From NCBI GenBank assembly GCA_030035585.1, contig CM057462.1, forward strand, positions 145,354,734-145,418,733: a stretch of DNA of 64,000 nt, read 5' to 3'. Below are positions 36,283 through 47,689 of the stretch, in pieces. Positions within the stretch are counted from its first letter, which is position 1, and each line of letters starts with the position of its first letter. The position numbers and the translations under genes were made by a program. The stretch comes from Dugong dugon (taxonomy: Eukaryota; Chordata; Mammalia; Sirenia; Dugongidae). The notes beneath the pieces are model-generated. The model saw nothing but the letters and a program-made list of their open reading frames with translations, did not search any database and was not told where the DNA came from.

Positions 36283-38015
36283 ATAATTTAACTGTGTTCA
36301 TTATATAGCATCCATGAATCTCTGTGTGTTTGAATAAATATATCAGTTTAAATCATGTACCTGCCTGCTGTATGTTTTATAAAAAAAATAATTACCTCAC
36401 CTTAATATTCTCCACAGGCAACAGACTCATACTACAAATGAGAAATATACTGGTTACATTACAATAACAAACGTTTCCTCTAAATTTCCTAATTTTCCTT
36501 TAAAAACCCTGAATATATAAATGTTTTTGTCATAACTTTTTAGAATATTTTTCAGATAAAATTTCCAAAAACATAGTTATACAATTTTATTTTATAGATT
36601 TTAATTTTTTTTCATGATATTAATATCTCTATCATTTTCAAATTTCAAATTATCTCTATTATTTTGTGATATTCTCTTTAAAGATTTCAAACTGTGTCAC
36701 AACTTTCCTTTACTTTTTTCCAGATTAACTGCACTACAACTTTCAACCCTGTAAGTGTCCTTTGAAGACCATTTCAATGTGAATGTGAATCCAGTGGGAG
36801 CTGTTCTGTCACTTAGGTTTAGTCAATGGCACCTGATGGGATAAACAAACCTGTATACGGTTTCAAGGGGTTGATTTAAAATAAAAATCACTTTGTAGTT
36901 TAAATTATCACCATCTTAATGAATGTTTCCTAAAATTATAGTGCCAAAAATATAGCAATCTCTGAGTCATTTTTGCCAGTGTTCTGCGATTTAATCTAGA
37001 GAGGTCATGTTTCGAATGTGACTTTGCCCCAACAAAGACAACTTTCTTGATTTTAGAGGATGGATCCGTTAACTCTCATAACTTTCACTTACTGAAAGTG
37101 GTGTTTAGAAATGTGATTGGATTGCCTCCCTATTATTATCTCCACCACAAGATAGATAAAAACAAATGAAAATCTCAGTTATGATCTTTTGTAATAATTT
37201 GTCTTTTGCTCTTGCATAATATATGTAAATGAACGTATGTGGAATTATTGTTAATATATATATTTGACATAACACTATATATTAATACTATGGAATCTCC
37301 TAATCCTTAAGAGAAATTTTAGGGAATTGCCTTCATCCCCTCTTTACACTCTACTCAACTAGACTTATATTTTTAGCATATGTTGACTCTCTTCAGTAGT
37401 TTCCTATTCTATTCAAGGGATGTGTTTGGCTAGCCAGTATAACCTGTTAACACAATTAATTTTCTAGCAGTGATTCAGCAGTTGTCACAGCAATCAGCAT
37501 GGGAACATGTAAATGCTATAGAAGGCTTCCTATTGATTGCTATAAAAACACACAAAATGTGAACTCTAAAAATCTATTTATAGCCATAGATGTAATCCTT
37601 AAATACAGTTGGTTGATTTTCAGCTGGCTTTGCTTGAGCAACTCCTTTCTTTCAAGGACATCCATTACACAACAACATTTACAGTGGCACCCACAATCAC
37701 AGAGTATATGGGAAACATCTATCCTTTAATAAAAATATTCTAGCAATCACTCTCTCGTCAATTAATACAATAAACCCACTTGACCCATATCATACTATAT
37801 CCCATAGTCAATGGTTGTATAACAAATCATTATTTTGGGGACACAGTGGCAAATTAGAAGGAAAAAAGAAAAAAAAAAAAACACTGGAGCCATATGAGTT
37901 AAATTAAATGACTCTCCTGATACTTCCTGGCCACCTGTCCTTAAGCTATCCCAACTTCTTGAAGCTTGGTTTTCTTGTATATAACATGGAAATAAGGATT
38001 CTTGTCACTTCTAGA
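36283..38015. other. unassigned AT-rich DNA, 1.7 kb
   Basis: No gene recognised. The open frame at 37499-37729 lacks motifs. An A13 tract lies near 37868-37880. Confidence 0.4.
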
Positions 38016-38019
38016 ATAA

Positions 38020-38135
38020 CAGAGAATGCCAGAATTCCATGACAGCTTAAAGGTCATATACTCTAATATCTTCACTTCACAAATTAAGAAACTGAAGCCC
38101 GTATCTGGGCTCAACTGTGGTCTTGTGTCTTGCCT
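38020..38135 (-). repeat. MIR-like fragment
   Basis: ggtcatatactctaatatct, cacaaattaagaaactgaag and cccgtat resemble the reverse-oriented MIR core (gatgaggaaactgaggcc). Weak. Confidence 0.35.
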
Positions 38136-38289
38136 GAGAATGGTTCCTGGGAGGGAAATAAGACAGGTAATAGTCACAAATCTAAAAACAGGTAAAGCAG
38201 GGTCACCTATGAAACGGAATAAATAATACACTGATCAGAACACTTGCTAGCTATAAACAGCTGATTACGTATCTACTAGTGTGTTCTGA

Positions 38290-38498
38290 AAGGAGCCCTG
38301 GTAGCACAGTGGTTAAGCACACGGGTGCTAAACACAAGATCAGCATTTGAAACCCACCAGCTGCTCCGTAGGAGACAGATGTGGCAGTCTGCTTCCATAA
38401 AGATTACAGCCTTGAAAACCCTATGGAGCAGTTATACTCTGTCCTATAGTGTTGCTATGAGTCGGAATTAGCTCGACGGCATGAAAAGGCAACAACAA
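38290..38498 (+). repeat. AfroSINE, plus, complete
   Basis: ggagccctggtagcacagtg, gttaagcacacgggtgctaa, catttgaaacccaccagctg, gtggcagtctgcttccataa, then ttgctatgagtcggaattag. Flanks tagtgtgttctga (38277-38289) and tagtatgtactgg (38499-38511) are a diverged duplication. Confidence 0.9.
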
Positions 38499-38511
38499 TA
38501 GTATGTACTGG

Positions 38512-39007
38512 TTGGGTAGCTGCCTGAACAGCACAGTACACAAGGATGTTACGGCATGAAATACCATTACAAAATTTGGTAAACTTTAAATGCTCGCTGA
38601 AATATTCAGTAATTTCTCTCTCATACTGCCATTGATTTTACAATAATTCTTTTCTTTCCATAGAAGAGTATATAGAAAAATGTCACCTGGAAATAAACAG
38701 GTATGTATTTTCAAACTATTTGTAATAACAGTAAAATTGAAATCTTTATGATTAAAACTTAGAAAATCTACTAGATGCTGGGGAAAAACATTGGTTTTAG
38801 TGGCATTTAGTCTGTTACATCCTGCCACATAAGTCCTTAGTCCTTAATGTCAGCAATCAATAAAATGAATATATTAAACTAAGACAGTATTCATCACCCA
38901 ACAGTTTGGCAGGGCTTTGCAACAGCTAAAAATTTCTTGAGGCTTAACAACAACAACTAATGAAAAAAATAATAATAAGTAAAGATAAGGCAAAAAAATC
39001 TCAGGAT
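38512..39007. other. unassigned DNA
   Basis: No gene or named repeat seen. Confidence 0.4.
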
Positions 39008-39508
39008 TGAATTGTGTCCCCTAAAAATATATGTCAAGCTGGCTAGGCCATGATTCCCAGTCTGCCATTTTGACATCTGATGTGATTTTCCTATGGGTTG
39101 TAAATCCTACCTCTATGATGTTAATGAGATGAGATTAGTGGCAATTATGTTAATGAGGCAGGACTCAATCTATAAGATTAGATTGTGTCTTGAGCCAATC
39201 TCTTTTAAGAGATATAAAAGACAGAAGCAAGTAGAGAGACATGGGGACCTCATACCACTAAGAAATGAGAGCCAGGAGAACAGCACGTCCTTTGGGTCCG
39301 GGGTCCCTGTGCTGAGAAGTTCCTCAACCAGGGAAGATTGATGACAAGGACCTTCCTCCAGAGCAGACGGGGAGACAAAGCCTTCCCCTGGAGCTGGCAC
39401 CCTGAATTTGGACTTGTAGCCTACTAGACTGTGAGAAAATAAATTTATCTTTGTTAAAGTCATTCACTTGTGGTATTTCTGTTATAGCAGCCCTAGATGA
39501 CTAGGACA
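39008..39508 (+). repeat. MaLR-like solo LTR with TATA and poly(A) signals
   Basis: About 500 bp starting tgaattgtgtcccctaaaaa and ending ctagatgactaggaca. Within it are a CCAAT box (39195-39199), a TATAAAA box (39213-39219) and AATAAA (39438-39443), in the order expected of an LTR promoter and polyadenylation unit. No internal retroviral sequence adjoins it and no clean duplication is visible. The wording resembles MaLR LTRs but the 5' part looks lineage-specific. Confidence 0.55.
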
Positions 39509-40564
39509 CCATCAAACAACAAGCTACATGCATACACATGCAGCCACACATTTATCTGAACACCTTAAGAAGTAAGACTTGTACAATGCATTCCTACCGA
39601 AAAAAGGAACACTGGTGCCATTTCATAAAAACAATCCTGGCCAGCCCAATTCAGACATCCAAAAGAGGCATTAAATGCAAACTCAGATGACTTTATGCCA
39701 GTGCTGAGGTTCCCGCAGTACAAAGCTGAGATTTATTTTATTTCCTTGAACTTTATGAGGGTAATATGTTATAAGTGTGTAGTCAAGCAATAGATAAGCT
39801 TTCTACTTTAAGACTGTAGCTGTAGACATTTACTTGAGAGCAAAAGTGCTTGGGGCATAGTTTTATTGAGGGCCTGTACTTCATCACAATATCCTTCCAC
39901 TCTAGCTTGTAAGAGTAAATACAGTGGAGCTCATTTAAAAATCTCCTCAAAGATTGTCTATGGGGAGAAAATTCTGGATTACCAATGGTACCAATAGCTA
40001 TTTTGTTGTTGAACACCTCCTGCTCCGAATGAAGAGTGAGAATCAGGGATCATTAGCACTTTGGAAGCAACATTAACTCCTGTAGGTCAGTGGGGTATCC
40101 AAGGGTGTCACTGCAAACTATAAAGTCCTTGTTGAATTCTTGTTATCTTCATTATTTATCATATTTTATCAAAATATGGTCATGTTCCACATCATTTATA
40201 TCATCAAATAAGCATTTTGTTAGACTTTCTTTTCTTTTTGGCATCTTTCTTTGTAACATACTTTAATAACTTGTAAAATCTTTTGTTCTGAGTTCACAAA
40301 GCAAAACTCTTTTTGACTCCATTGAAATTTAGAGAATACAACAAGACAAGGAATTGGTAACATAGAAAAGCAATAAAGAAATTATCTGAGCTGTGTTTAT
40401 GGATCCAGTTAAGGGAAATCTTAGCTGTATGTGGATTCACTCTACTGTAGCATTTACCTCAAAACAGAACATAAGGTACACGTTAGTATATTATAGCATA
40501 CTTGAAAGGGGTAGTGGGGAGTAGCCTGGCAGCAATTAGAAATACTATTACTACGACTAATAAT
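39509..40564. other. unassigned DNA
   Basis: No gene or named repeat seen; a short (AAT)n run lies at about 40558-40574. Confidence 0.4.
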
Positions 40565-40668
40565 AATAATATTGTAGCTAACATGTATTTGATATCTATA
40601 ATGTTTCAGATATTATGCTAATTACTTTCCACAAATCATCTAGTAGCATTTACATGGTCCTGCAAAGC
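40565..40668 (-). repeat. MIR fragment
   Basis: acatgtatttgatatctata, ttcagatattatgctaatta and cacaaatcatctagtagcat resemble the reverse-oriented MIR 3' half. Confidence 0.4.
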
Positions 40669-40669
40669 A

Positions 40670-40974
40670 CAGGTGTCCTTGGTTTACACATATTCAAGTT
40701 ACAACAAATCGCACTTACGACCCTCTGTTTTTTCTTTTTTTGTCCATCTTATTGTTAGTAATATGTACTACATACAATATTGCAGCACATAATATGCTGA
40801 TGTTATCATTCACAGATGTTCATTCAGAGATGTTAAAAGATCAGATTTAAGATACTGATAATAAATGGCAATAATAATGAAAACTAAAAAAAAGTGAAGT
40901 ATTTGACTTAGGTCAGAACGGACTTATGATGGAGTCATCAGAACAGAACCCCACTGTAAGCCAGGGACTACCTG
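40670..40974. mobile_element. Tc1/mariner-like nonautonomous DNA transposon
   Basis: About 305 bp. The left end caggtgtccttggtttaca and the reverse complement of the right end caggtagtccctggcttaca form terminal inverted repeats. The right flank is TA, the left flank CA (TA mutated). Internal cttacgaccc and tgacttaggtcagaacggac resemble mammalian Tigger/mariner-type relics. No transposase frame. Confidence 0.5.
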
Positions 40975-41320
40975 TATTTCTTTGATTGATTATTTTGTCT
41001 AAGTTAGTCTTTCTCTCTCTCTCTCTCTCTCTCTTTTTGCTGCCAAAATATGGCATTCTTTGTTAATTATTATTCATCATTATCTGGTTTCTTCTAAATT
41101 TCTCAGCAACGTCAAAATATAATTGATGAGAAACACTAAAATGAAAGAATAAGTTTAGAATTTATAATTTTAAAAAATAAAAGAAATTCACAAACATCAT
41201 TGTATGAAGTATAAATGTTGTAAGAAAATAGATAATTTGACGTAAGAATAAAATTTTTAAATTGCTAGGTACTAAAGAATTTTTACCTAGTAATTAAAAA
41301 ATTTTTGCTAGGTACTAAAA
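40975..41320. other. unassigned DNA with a (TC)n tract
   Basis: (TC)n at 41010-41034; a ctaggtacta segment is repeated at 41265-41310. Nothing gene-like. Confidence 0.45.
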
Positions 41321-41324
41321 ATTC

Positions 41325-41535
41325 TCTCTGCTTGTGCAACAATAAAGCACTTGGCTGGTAACCTAAAGGCTGAGGTTCAAAACCACCCAGATGCTCCAAG
41401 GAAGAAAGACAGACCTAGAAATCTGCTTCCATAAAGATTACAGCCAAGAAAACCCTACAGGGCAGTTCTACTCTGACTCATGGGGTTGCTATGAGTCGGA
41501 ATTGAATCCAGCGCACCCAACAAGAACAATAACAA
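41325..41535 (+). repeat. AfroSINE, plus
   Basis: Diverged head (gcttgtgcaacaataaagca), then ggttcaaaaccacccagatg, aatctgcttccataaagatt, gggttgctatgagtcggaat and an ACAA-rich tail. Confidence 0.85.
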
Positions 41536-41664
41536 CAAATTTTTAATCCCATAAAAACTTCAATAAAAATGCAAAGGGAAAAACAGCAATTAAAATTTAA
41601 ATGTCAAAGATGATAAACACTTCATCAAGGAAACACAGTACAGAGTAGTAACTAAAAAAAAAAA

Positions 41665-41885
41665 AAGGGCTCTAGAGTTATGGAGTTGTGGTTTTGATGC
41701 GTAGTTCCATCTTGTATTAACTATATGAGTTTGTCCAATATTTTATAAACTTTAATTCACTTACCTATAAGACGAGGATAATAATGGTATCTGTATCATT
41801 TTTTTTAAATCATTATGGAAGACATAACATTTAACACAGAACTGGATATGGAGAAAAGAAATATTCAACAAATGTTAATAATTAT
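41665..41885 (+). repeat. MIR element
   Basis: tagagttatggagttgtggt, ttcacttacctataagacga, ggataataatggtatctgta and acagaactggatatggag follow the order of MIR from the tRNA-related part to the 3' end, strongly diverged. Confidence 0.6.
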
Positions 41886-42029
41886 TATCAGCCAGGCAGA
41901 ACTATTGACTAGGTAAGAAAGTGTGACATTTTCAGATGCTTATGGTCCTAAACTCAGAGCCTAGGTAGTCATATGGTAACAGAAAATAAATTAAAAAAAG
42001 AAGAAAGTTTATCTCTCATGTATCATGTA

Positions 42030-42348
42030 TGTCCAAACATCTGTCTTGAAAGAAGTACAGCCAGAACGCTCCTTAGTAGCACAGATGGTGAGACTGTCTC
42101 ACATACTTTGGACATGTTATCAGGAAGGATCAGTCCCTGGAGAAGGACACCATGCTTGGTAAAGTAGAGGGTCAGCGAGAAAGAGGAAGACCTTCAACAA
42201 GATGGATTGACACAGTGGCTGCAACAATGAGCTCAAGCATAACAATGATTGTGAGAAAGGCACAGGACCGGGCAGTGTTTCGTTCTGTTGTACACAGGGT
42301 CGTTATGAGTCGAACTGTCTTAACAGCATCTAACAACAACAACAATTG
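42030..42348 (+). mobile_element. RTE LINE 3' end
   Basis: Begins ctgtcttgaaagaagtacag and ends with (AAC)n. The frame at 42152-42355 preserves the C-terminus of the RTE polyprotein, with RERGRPSTRWIDTVAATMS and AQDRAVFRSVVH. The tail gggtcgttatgagtcgaact resembles the AfroSINE tail. 5'-truncated, inactive. Confidence 0.8.
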
Positions 42349-42620
42349 TGGGTAGGCTGTGATCCTGTTGCATGTCTTTGGAATTCGAGTTATCATAGCA
42401 AACAACTCTGTCTGGAATGTTGCTTGTTTTTGTGGCAGAAGGAAAAATTGCATAGCAAATCACCTACTGGCTGTTAAAGCTTTTACCTGAAAGAGGAACA
42501 CGTCACTTTCCCTCACATTCCATTAACCGAAGCAATCACGCAGCCACTTAGTTCAACAGTGCCGTGGAGAAGGCAATCTAGGGAGGGAAAGAAGAATATC
42601 TGTGGGCTATAATACAGTAT
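42349..42620. other. unassigned DNA
   Basis: No feature seen. Confidence 0.35.
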
Positions 42621-42623
42621 ACA

Positions 42624-42815
42624 GGAGTTCCTGGGTGATGCAAATGTTTAAGCACTCAACTACTAGCCAAAAAGTTGAAGGTTCAAACCCACCTAGAGGC
42701 CTGGCTATCTGCTTCTGAAAGGTCATAGCCTTGAAAACCCTATTGAGCAGTTCTACGCTGCACACATAGGGTTGTCATGAGTCAGAGCTGACCCCTCAGC
42801 AACTAACAACAACAG
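42624..42815 (+). repeat. AfroSINE, plus
   Basis: aggagttcctgggtgatgca, gaaggttcaaacccacctag, ggcctggctatctgcttctg, then gttgtcatgagtcagagctg and an AAC tail. Confidence 0.85.
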
Positions 42816-43110
42816 TACAGTCTACTAGAGTTTGTAGAAGCTCACTGTAGACTTTCTATCTTACCTTGGTCTAGGAGAGAGTAAAAAAGGATTCAAGAGC
42901 TCCAGAAACTCTGCATCAAGATAAAGTCAAACACTTGGTGTTATAAAATGGGTGATAAAATATTCAATCCAGATCAATAACCAAACTTGAGTGGATGTGA
43001 ATAAATAGGTAATATTTATCATCTAATTTATTAGTTATGTTCCTGTTTATAACTCCACAACTAGATCTGGTAGATGGGGTCACATTTGAAGGTGGAGAGG
43101 AAACTAACAA
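42816..43110. other. unassigned DNA
   Basis: No gene or named repeat seen; runs into a MIR-like stretch. Confidence 0.35.
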
Positions 43111-43111
43111 A

Positions 43112-43345
43112 TATTGATACCTACTAAATACCTAGATATACCAGGTCCTTTACACATATTATTTTATTACATTATACATTTTTGAGGGAAAAGATTATGT
43201 CCTGTACAGTTCTAAATCCCCAGCACTATTTTGATCATACAGTAGATATTCAATAACAAACTGCTAATTAAATGAACTTTTATTACAACATTATGAGGTA
43301 AGCTCTACTAGGATAATAATTTAACTGATGAGCTGATCAAGATTT
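43112..43345 (-). repeat. MIR-like fragment, interrupted
   Basis: ctactaaatacctagatata, tttacacatattattttatt and cattatgaggtaagctctac follow MIR in reverse. A plus-oriented L2/MIR-tail-like piece (atccccagcactattttgat, about 43215-43280) sits within it. Confidence 0.4.
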
Positions 43346-43628
43346 GGAGGATAAATCTGGGGAAGGTTTAATTCATTTATTCAATTTTTTTTTTAAGTTC
43401 CTATGTCCTCTGGTGTTATAACCCTGAATAAGACATCGCTATTGTTATTCTTCCAAATTTTAAACCCAGTGAGGGAGACAGACCAATTAAGGAAAAGATG
43501 GGTGGGTGGATAAATGCTGCTTCCTGTTTTAGTCACTATTCTTACTTTGAAGCTGACCCAAAGCCCCCAAAAGTATTCAGCAATCACTCCTTCAACAAAT
43601 GTGTATTGAGTACTTAAAACTATATTCC

Positions 43629-43812
43629 CAAACCCAAACCCACTGCTGTCAAGTCGATTCCACTCATAGCGACCCCATAGGGTTTCCAAGGCTGTAAATC
43701 TCTAAGGAAGCAGACTGCCACACCTCTCTCCCATGGAGCCACTGGTGGTTTTGAACCGCCAACCTTTTGGTTAGCAGTCGATTGTTTTAACCACTATGCC
43801 ACCAGGTCTCCT
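43629..43812 (-). repeat. AfroSINE, minus, complete
   Basis: Tail cccaaacccaaacccactgc, body agtcgattccactcatagcg and aaggaagcagactgccacac, head aaccactatgccaccaggtc. Confidence 0.9.
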
Positions 43813-44379
43813 AAAAATATATTAACTAAGGCATTTTTTTTTCAGATAGTGATAAGTGCTATGAAGAACATAAAACAGGATCATGTGACAGATTAAGTGA
43901 CAAATAGGGTATTATCAGGAGGTATAGTCAAGAAAGGACAATCTGAGTCAATGACATCTCTATAAACAGTGAAAAGGAAAAATGCATGTGAAGCTCTGGG
44001 GAAAAAGGGTTCCAGGGAGAGAAAAAATAAATAAATCCAAATACCCAAATAACAGAATAAAAACCAGAGTGGTAGACACTAGTGGGCACTAGTAGAGTGT
44101 GAAGTCTGATTCCAATGACTCCATTGTTACAGGTCAACTCAGTAGCCACATAAAAAATACAGGTTCAAATTTTTTATCTTCTTCAAAAATCAGCCTATAT
44201 GTTTCTGGTTATTCTGAGTATTGAAGTTGTAGATCTCAAAACAACAGCTAATGAAGTAAAGTTACTTATCAGACAAACAAAGGTTAACTTATCTCTAATT
44301 TCAAAATTTTAAAAAAACGACCTTGGAAATTGAAATAATTTACATATGTGTATATAAATGTAAAGATAAATATATATAT
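43813..44379. other. unassigned DNA
   Basis: No gene or named repeat seen. Confidence 0.4.
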
Positions 44380-44552
44380 AAACCAAACCAAACCCATTGC
44401 CAGTAAGTCAATTCTAACTTATAATGACCCTATAGGACAGAATAGAACTGCAAGAACTGCCTCATAGGTTTTCCAAGAAGCAGCTGGTGGATTCAAACTG
44501 CAGACCTTTTGGTTAGCAGCTGAGCTCTTAACCACTGTGCCACCAGGGCTCC
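44380..44552 (-). repeat. AfroSINE, minus, internally shortened
   Basis: Tail aaaccaaaccaaacccattg, body agtcaattctaacttataat, then directly ccaagaagcagctggtggat and head ccactgtgccaccagggctc. It lacks the gtaaatctttacagaagcag block. The same short form appears at 48246, 56718, 58463 and 59287. Confidence 0.9.
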
Positions 44553-45377
44553 ATATACATATATTTATATAAATACATACATCTTCACCATAAAATATGT
44601 AAGTGTATAACATGTATACTTATATGTACATTCTTAAAAATAAATTCCAAATTCTATATTGTTTAGCTGCAAGAGCCATCTGATTTAGAAATTTTGCGTT
44701 ATTTGAACATCCCCTAGTGGTTCTTTGACAAAATTGGGGCTTGCCTATAAATTTCAAATGTCAATTTAAATAAACCTATTTTCTTTTTAGAATAAATAGT
44801 TTTTTCCATTTACTACAAGCAGAAAGAAAAGCAAAGATAAAAGACAATGGGACAAAAAAGAGTGTTTATCCATATGACATGAGATAGTAACATTTTAGAA
44901 GAAATAAAGCAACATTTCTTTAGACTATTCAACATCTAAAATTTATTTTAAAATGAGAAAGTATTAGTTGCTGTGTAAATATCATTTGTTATGGGTTTCC
45001 CTCTGACACCAAACTAGAAACAGCAATCTAATCGACTAGTTTTTTCAGAATAGTGTAAATGTGGGAAAGAGTTTAAAATTCTACAATAACAGAGATTTGA
45101 TGGCTTTTCATTAGTAAACTATGTATTTTTCCTCCAAATAACTATATAAGATGGATAAGAGATAAATTACTTATCAACTTTTCCAGCTTCATTTGGAAGA
45201 CCTGTGGCAGAGTCAGAGTCACAGAGAAAGCTTGCGACCAAGCCAAGTCTCCTGGGTATCCAGTTTACTAGCCTCCCATTACTTTAGTTTAACAACATTC
45301 TTGCCAACTATTTTTCCATCTGAACATTTACTGTATGTCTTTCAGAACCACCAATAATCAACTTACTATTTATGAGT
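44553..45377. other. unassigned AT-rich DNA
   Basis: No gene or named repeat seen. Confidence 0.4.
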
Positions 45378-45490
45378 AGACATGGGTGTATGATTGTGAG
45401 CATGGCACAGGACTGGGCAGTGTTTCGTTCTATTGTACGTGGGGCCCCTGTGAGGGGGAACCAACTCAACGGCAACTAACAACAACAGAT
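45378..45490 (+). mobile_element. RTE LINE 3'-terminal fragment
   Basis: gattgtgagcatggcacagg, gggcagtgtttcgttctatt and the tail ctcaacggcaactaacaaca match 42250-42345. Only about 113 bp remain. Confidence 0.75.
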
Positions 45491-45515
45491 CCGTATATGT
45501 ACCTTCCTTTCTTGT

Positions 45516-45864
45516 CAGGGGTGGGTTATCCAACAGGCAAGGTAAGCAGAATCAAAGCTTCTTTTCAAATTTACAATCCCTGACAGGAGGAATGACCCAG
45601 TAAGCAAGGTAATCATGGGCTTACTTGTGCTTATTTACTAATCTGTAGTGAACAATTTCACATAGGTTGTAAATTTGAAAAGAGGCTTTGATTTTGTAAG
45701 AAGGTGCTGTGGGGTTGAAGAGAGACAGATGTCAGCTATACCTAAAAGCAGAATCTTTAATGTGGTAAAAAAAAAAAAAAAAAAATGTGAAATTGTTCAC
45801 TAGAGATGATCTGGTAAGCAAGGTAAGCACCATGTTTACCTTGCCTATTGGATAATCCACCCGT
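45516..45864. mobile_element. palindromic hAT-like nonautonomous element, copy 1
   Basis: 349 bp. Left end caggggtgggttatccaaca; reverse complement of the right end acgggtggattatccaatag. The flanks tttcttgt (45508-45515) and tttcttgc (45865-45872) agree at 7 of 8 bases. Inner arms pair over aatctgtagtgaacaatttc (left) with gaaattgttcactagagatg (right). A second inverted pair, tcaaagcttcttttcaaatt against aatttgaaaagaggctttga, is nested inside. A 9-bp perfect stem (45818-45826 with 45836-45844) lies near the right end. No transposase. The CAGGGG start and 8-bp duplication fit the hAT superfamily, possibly the Tip100/Zaphod group; this is inference. Confidence 0.6.
45767..45785. repeat. poly(A) tract inside the palindromic element
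   Basis: An A run between its centre and right arm; absent from copy 2. Confidence 0.7.
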
Positions 45865-45872
45865 TTTCTTGC

Positions 45873-46007
45873 GGTGGTTGAAAATGTGTAAATTCGCAGG
45901 TAAGAGCTGTTATCCTCATCTTATATGCCAGTAAGGGTTGGGAAGTAGGTGTTTGCAATCTCCAGCCTTACTAAAAAGGAGAACAAAGTAAAAAAGTCTT
46001 GACTTTA
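45873..46007. other. unassigned spacer
   Basis: No feature seen between the palindromic element and the next SINE. Confidence 0.3.
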
Positions 46008-46160
46008 GTCCTACAAGAACTATGGCTGCTAAGCAAAAGGTCAGCAGTTCAAATCCACCAGCTGCTTCTTGGAAATCCTTTGAGGCAGTTCTACTCTGTC
46101 CTATGGGGTCACTATGAGTTGGAATTAACTCAACGGCAACAGGGTTTTTTTGTTGTTGTT
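46008..46160 (+). repeat. AfroSINE, plus, head truncated, short form
   Basis: tggctgctaagcaaaaggtc, agcagttcaaatccaccagc, gttctactctgtcctatggg, gtcactatgagttggaatta, then a T/TTG tail. Confidence 0.85.
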
Positions 46161-46227
46161 GTTATTGTTTTATTGTCCTAGAATGCAAGCCACTGAAATA
46201 CAACAAACTGGCAGTGGTGAATATACA

Positions 46228-46522
46228 TAGCTAGTTGTTGCTAGCTGCTGTCCAGTCAACTCTGACTCAAGGTGACCTTGTATACAAAAGAATAAAACAT
46301 TGACTGCTCCTGTACCATCTTTACGGTCTTTAATAATATGTTAGAGCCCATTTAGTGGCTATTAAGCCAATCCATCTCACTGAGAGTTTTTCTTGTTTTT
46401 TGGTGACCCTCTACTTTTCCAAACATGATGTCATTTTCTAGGGTTGGTGTTTCCTGATGATGCATCCAAAGTAAGCAAGACAAAGTGTTGCCATACTCGC
46501 TTCTAAGGAGCATTTTGGTTTC
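46228..46522 (-). mobile_element. RTE LINE 3' end, minus
   Basis: Tail ttgttgctagctgctgtcca and caactctgactcaaggtgac, then reverse-oriented C-terminal coding sequence (ccaatccatctcactgagag, ctacttttccaaacatgatg) and aaggagcattttggtttc. It is the counterpart of 42030-42348. Confidence 0.75.
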
Positions 46523-47474
46523 ATTTTTTCCCAAGCCTATACATATTTAATCTCGAGCATTTCTATTTCCTCTGCACATTCATAAGATATGTAGCCACTT
46601 GCCTAAATTGTCAACTATCAGTTCACATCCTACAGTCACTAAGATATAAATAGATGGTTTTTAAAAAGGCTAAAGGCTTTTGAGAAAACCTAAACAACCA
46701 ATTGTATATTCTGTCTACAAAATCCCCAATAACTAGATTACAGATGATGCTAAACATGTTGATGGCATGATTTACCATATTATCTCCTCCTCTGTTAGGG
46801 AGATTAAGATGAAAAAGTTGTATCCTATGTTCAGAGCTTCTGTAATACAGATAAGCATTCAGTTGGGGGAAGAAAAAAAAAACCTAATTGCTTTTACCCT
46901 GAGTGGTAGAAAGGGTGAACACTTCATTCAGCTGGTTTGGTTTTATGCACTTTTATGCTCACATCAGAAATATAAATGTACCATAATAAAGTAATGATAA
47001 CAGTCATGTTCCACCTTCTTTTTCTATCTTAACAGCCCCAGGTAAGTAATTTTACTGTGTATATAAATCATTAGTCTTCAGCAACCACTCACTTCTCTAG
47101 TTATTCTTCAGCTCCAAAGCCATTTTATTTTACCAAGAGCCATTCCCAGTTGTCTCTGGAGTGATAGCAGGGGTGAGGGAGGATTCAAATTAGCTTCAAG
47201 GAACATTTATTTCTATTACTCAGGAAATAACACCCCATGACATATAGACCATTCCCTAGTCAAATACTAATTTATAATCTTCCTGTATCAATATAACCAG
47301 CAAGTACTGGTAAGTCTTTTCTGACTGGGTTTGATTCAATAATAGAAATTGACCATTTTAGATGACTCCAAGTTTATTAATGAAACGCAATAACAACATC
47401 TTTTCCCCCACAATTTAGAAAGATAACCAAGGAAGAGTTTCAGGAAGGAGCCCAGAAGGAATGTCTATATAATA
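46523..47474. other. unassigned DNA
   Basis: No gene or named repeat seen. Confidence 0.4.
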
Positions 47475-47670
47475 AATTGTTGTTGTTGTCAGGTATGACC
47501 AAGTCCATTTCTACTCACAGTGGCCCCAGAGTAGCACTGCCTGGTATAGTTTTCTTGGCTTTAAACTTTATGAAAGCAGATTGCCAGGTCCTTCTCCCGT
47601 GGAGCTGCTGGGTGGGTTTGATCCGCCAAATTTTGGTTAGAAGCAGGGTGCTTAACCATTTGCACCATCA
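47475..47670 (-). repeat. AfroSINE, minus, second subtype
   Basis: Tail attgttgttgttgtcaggta, body gcagattgccaggtccttct and gggtgggtttgatccgccaa, head aaccatttgcaccatcagag. Confidence 0.85.
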
Positions 47671-47689
47671 GAGCTTCTGTATAACAAAT

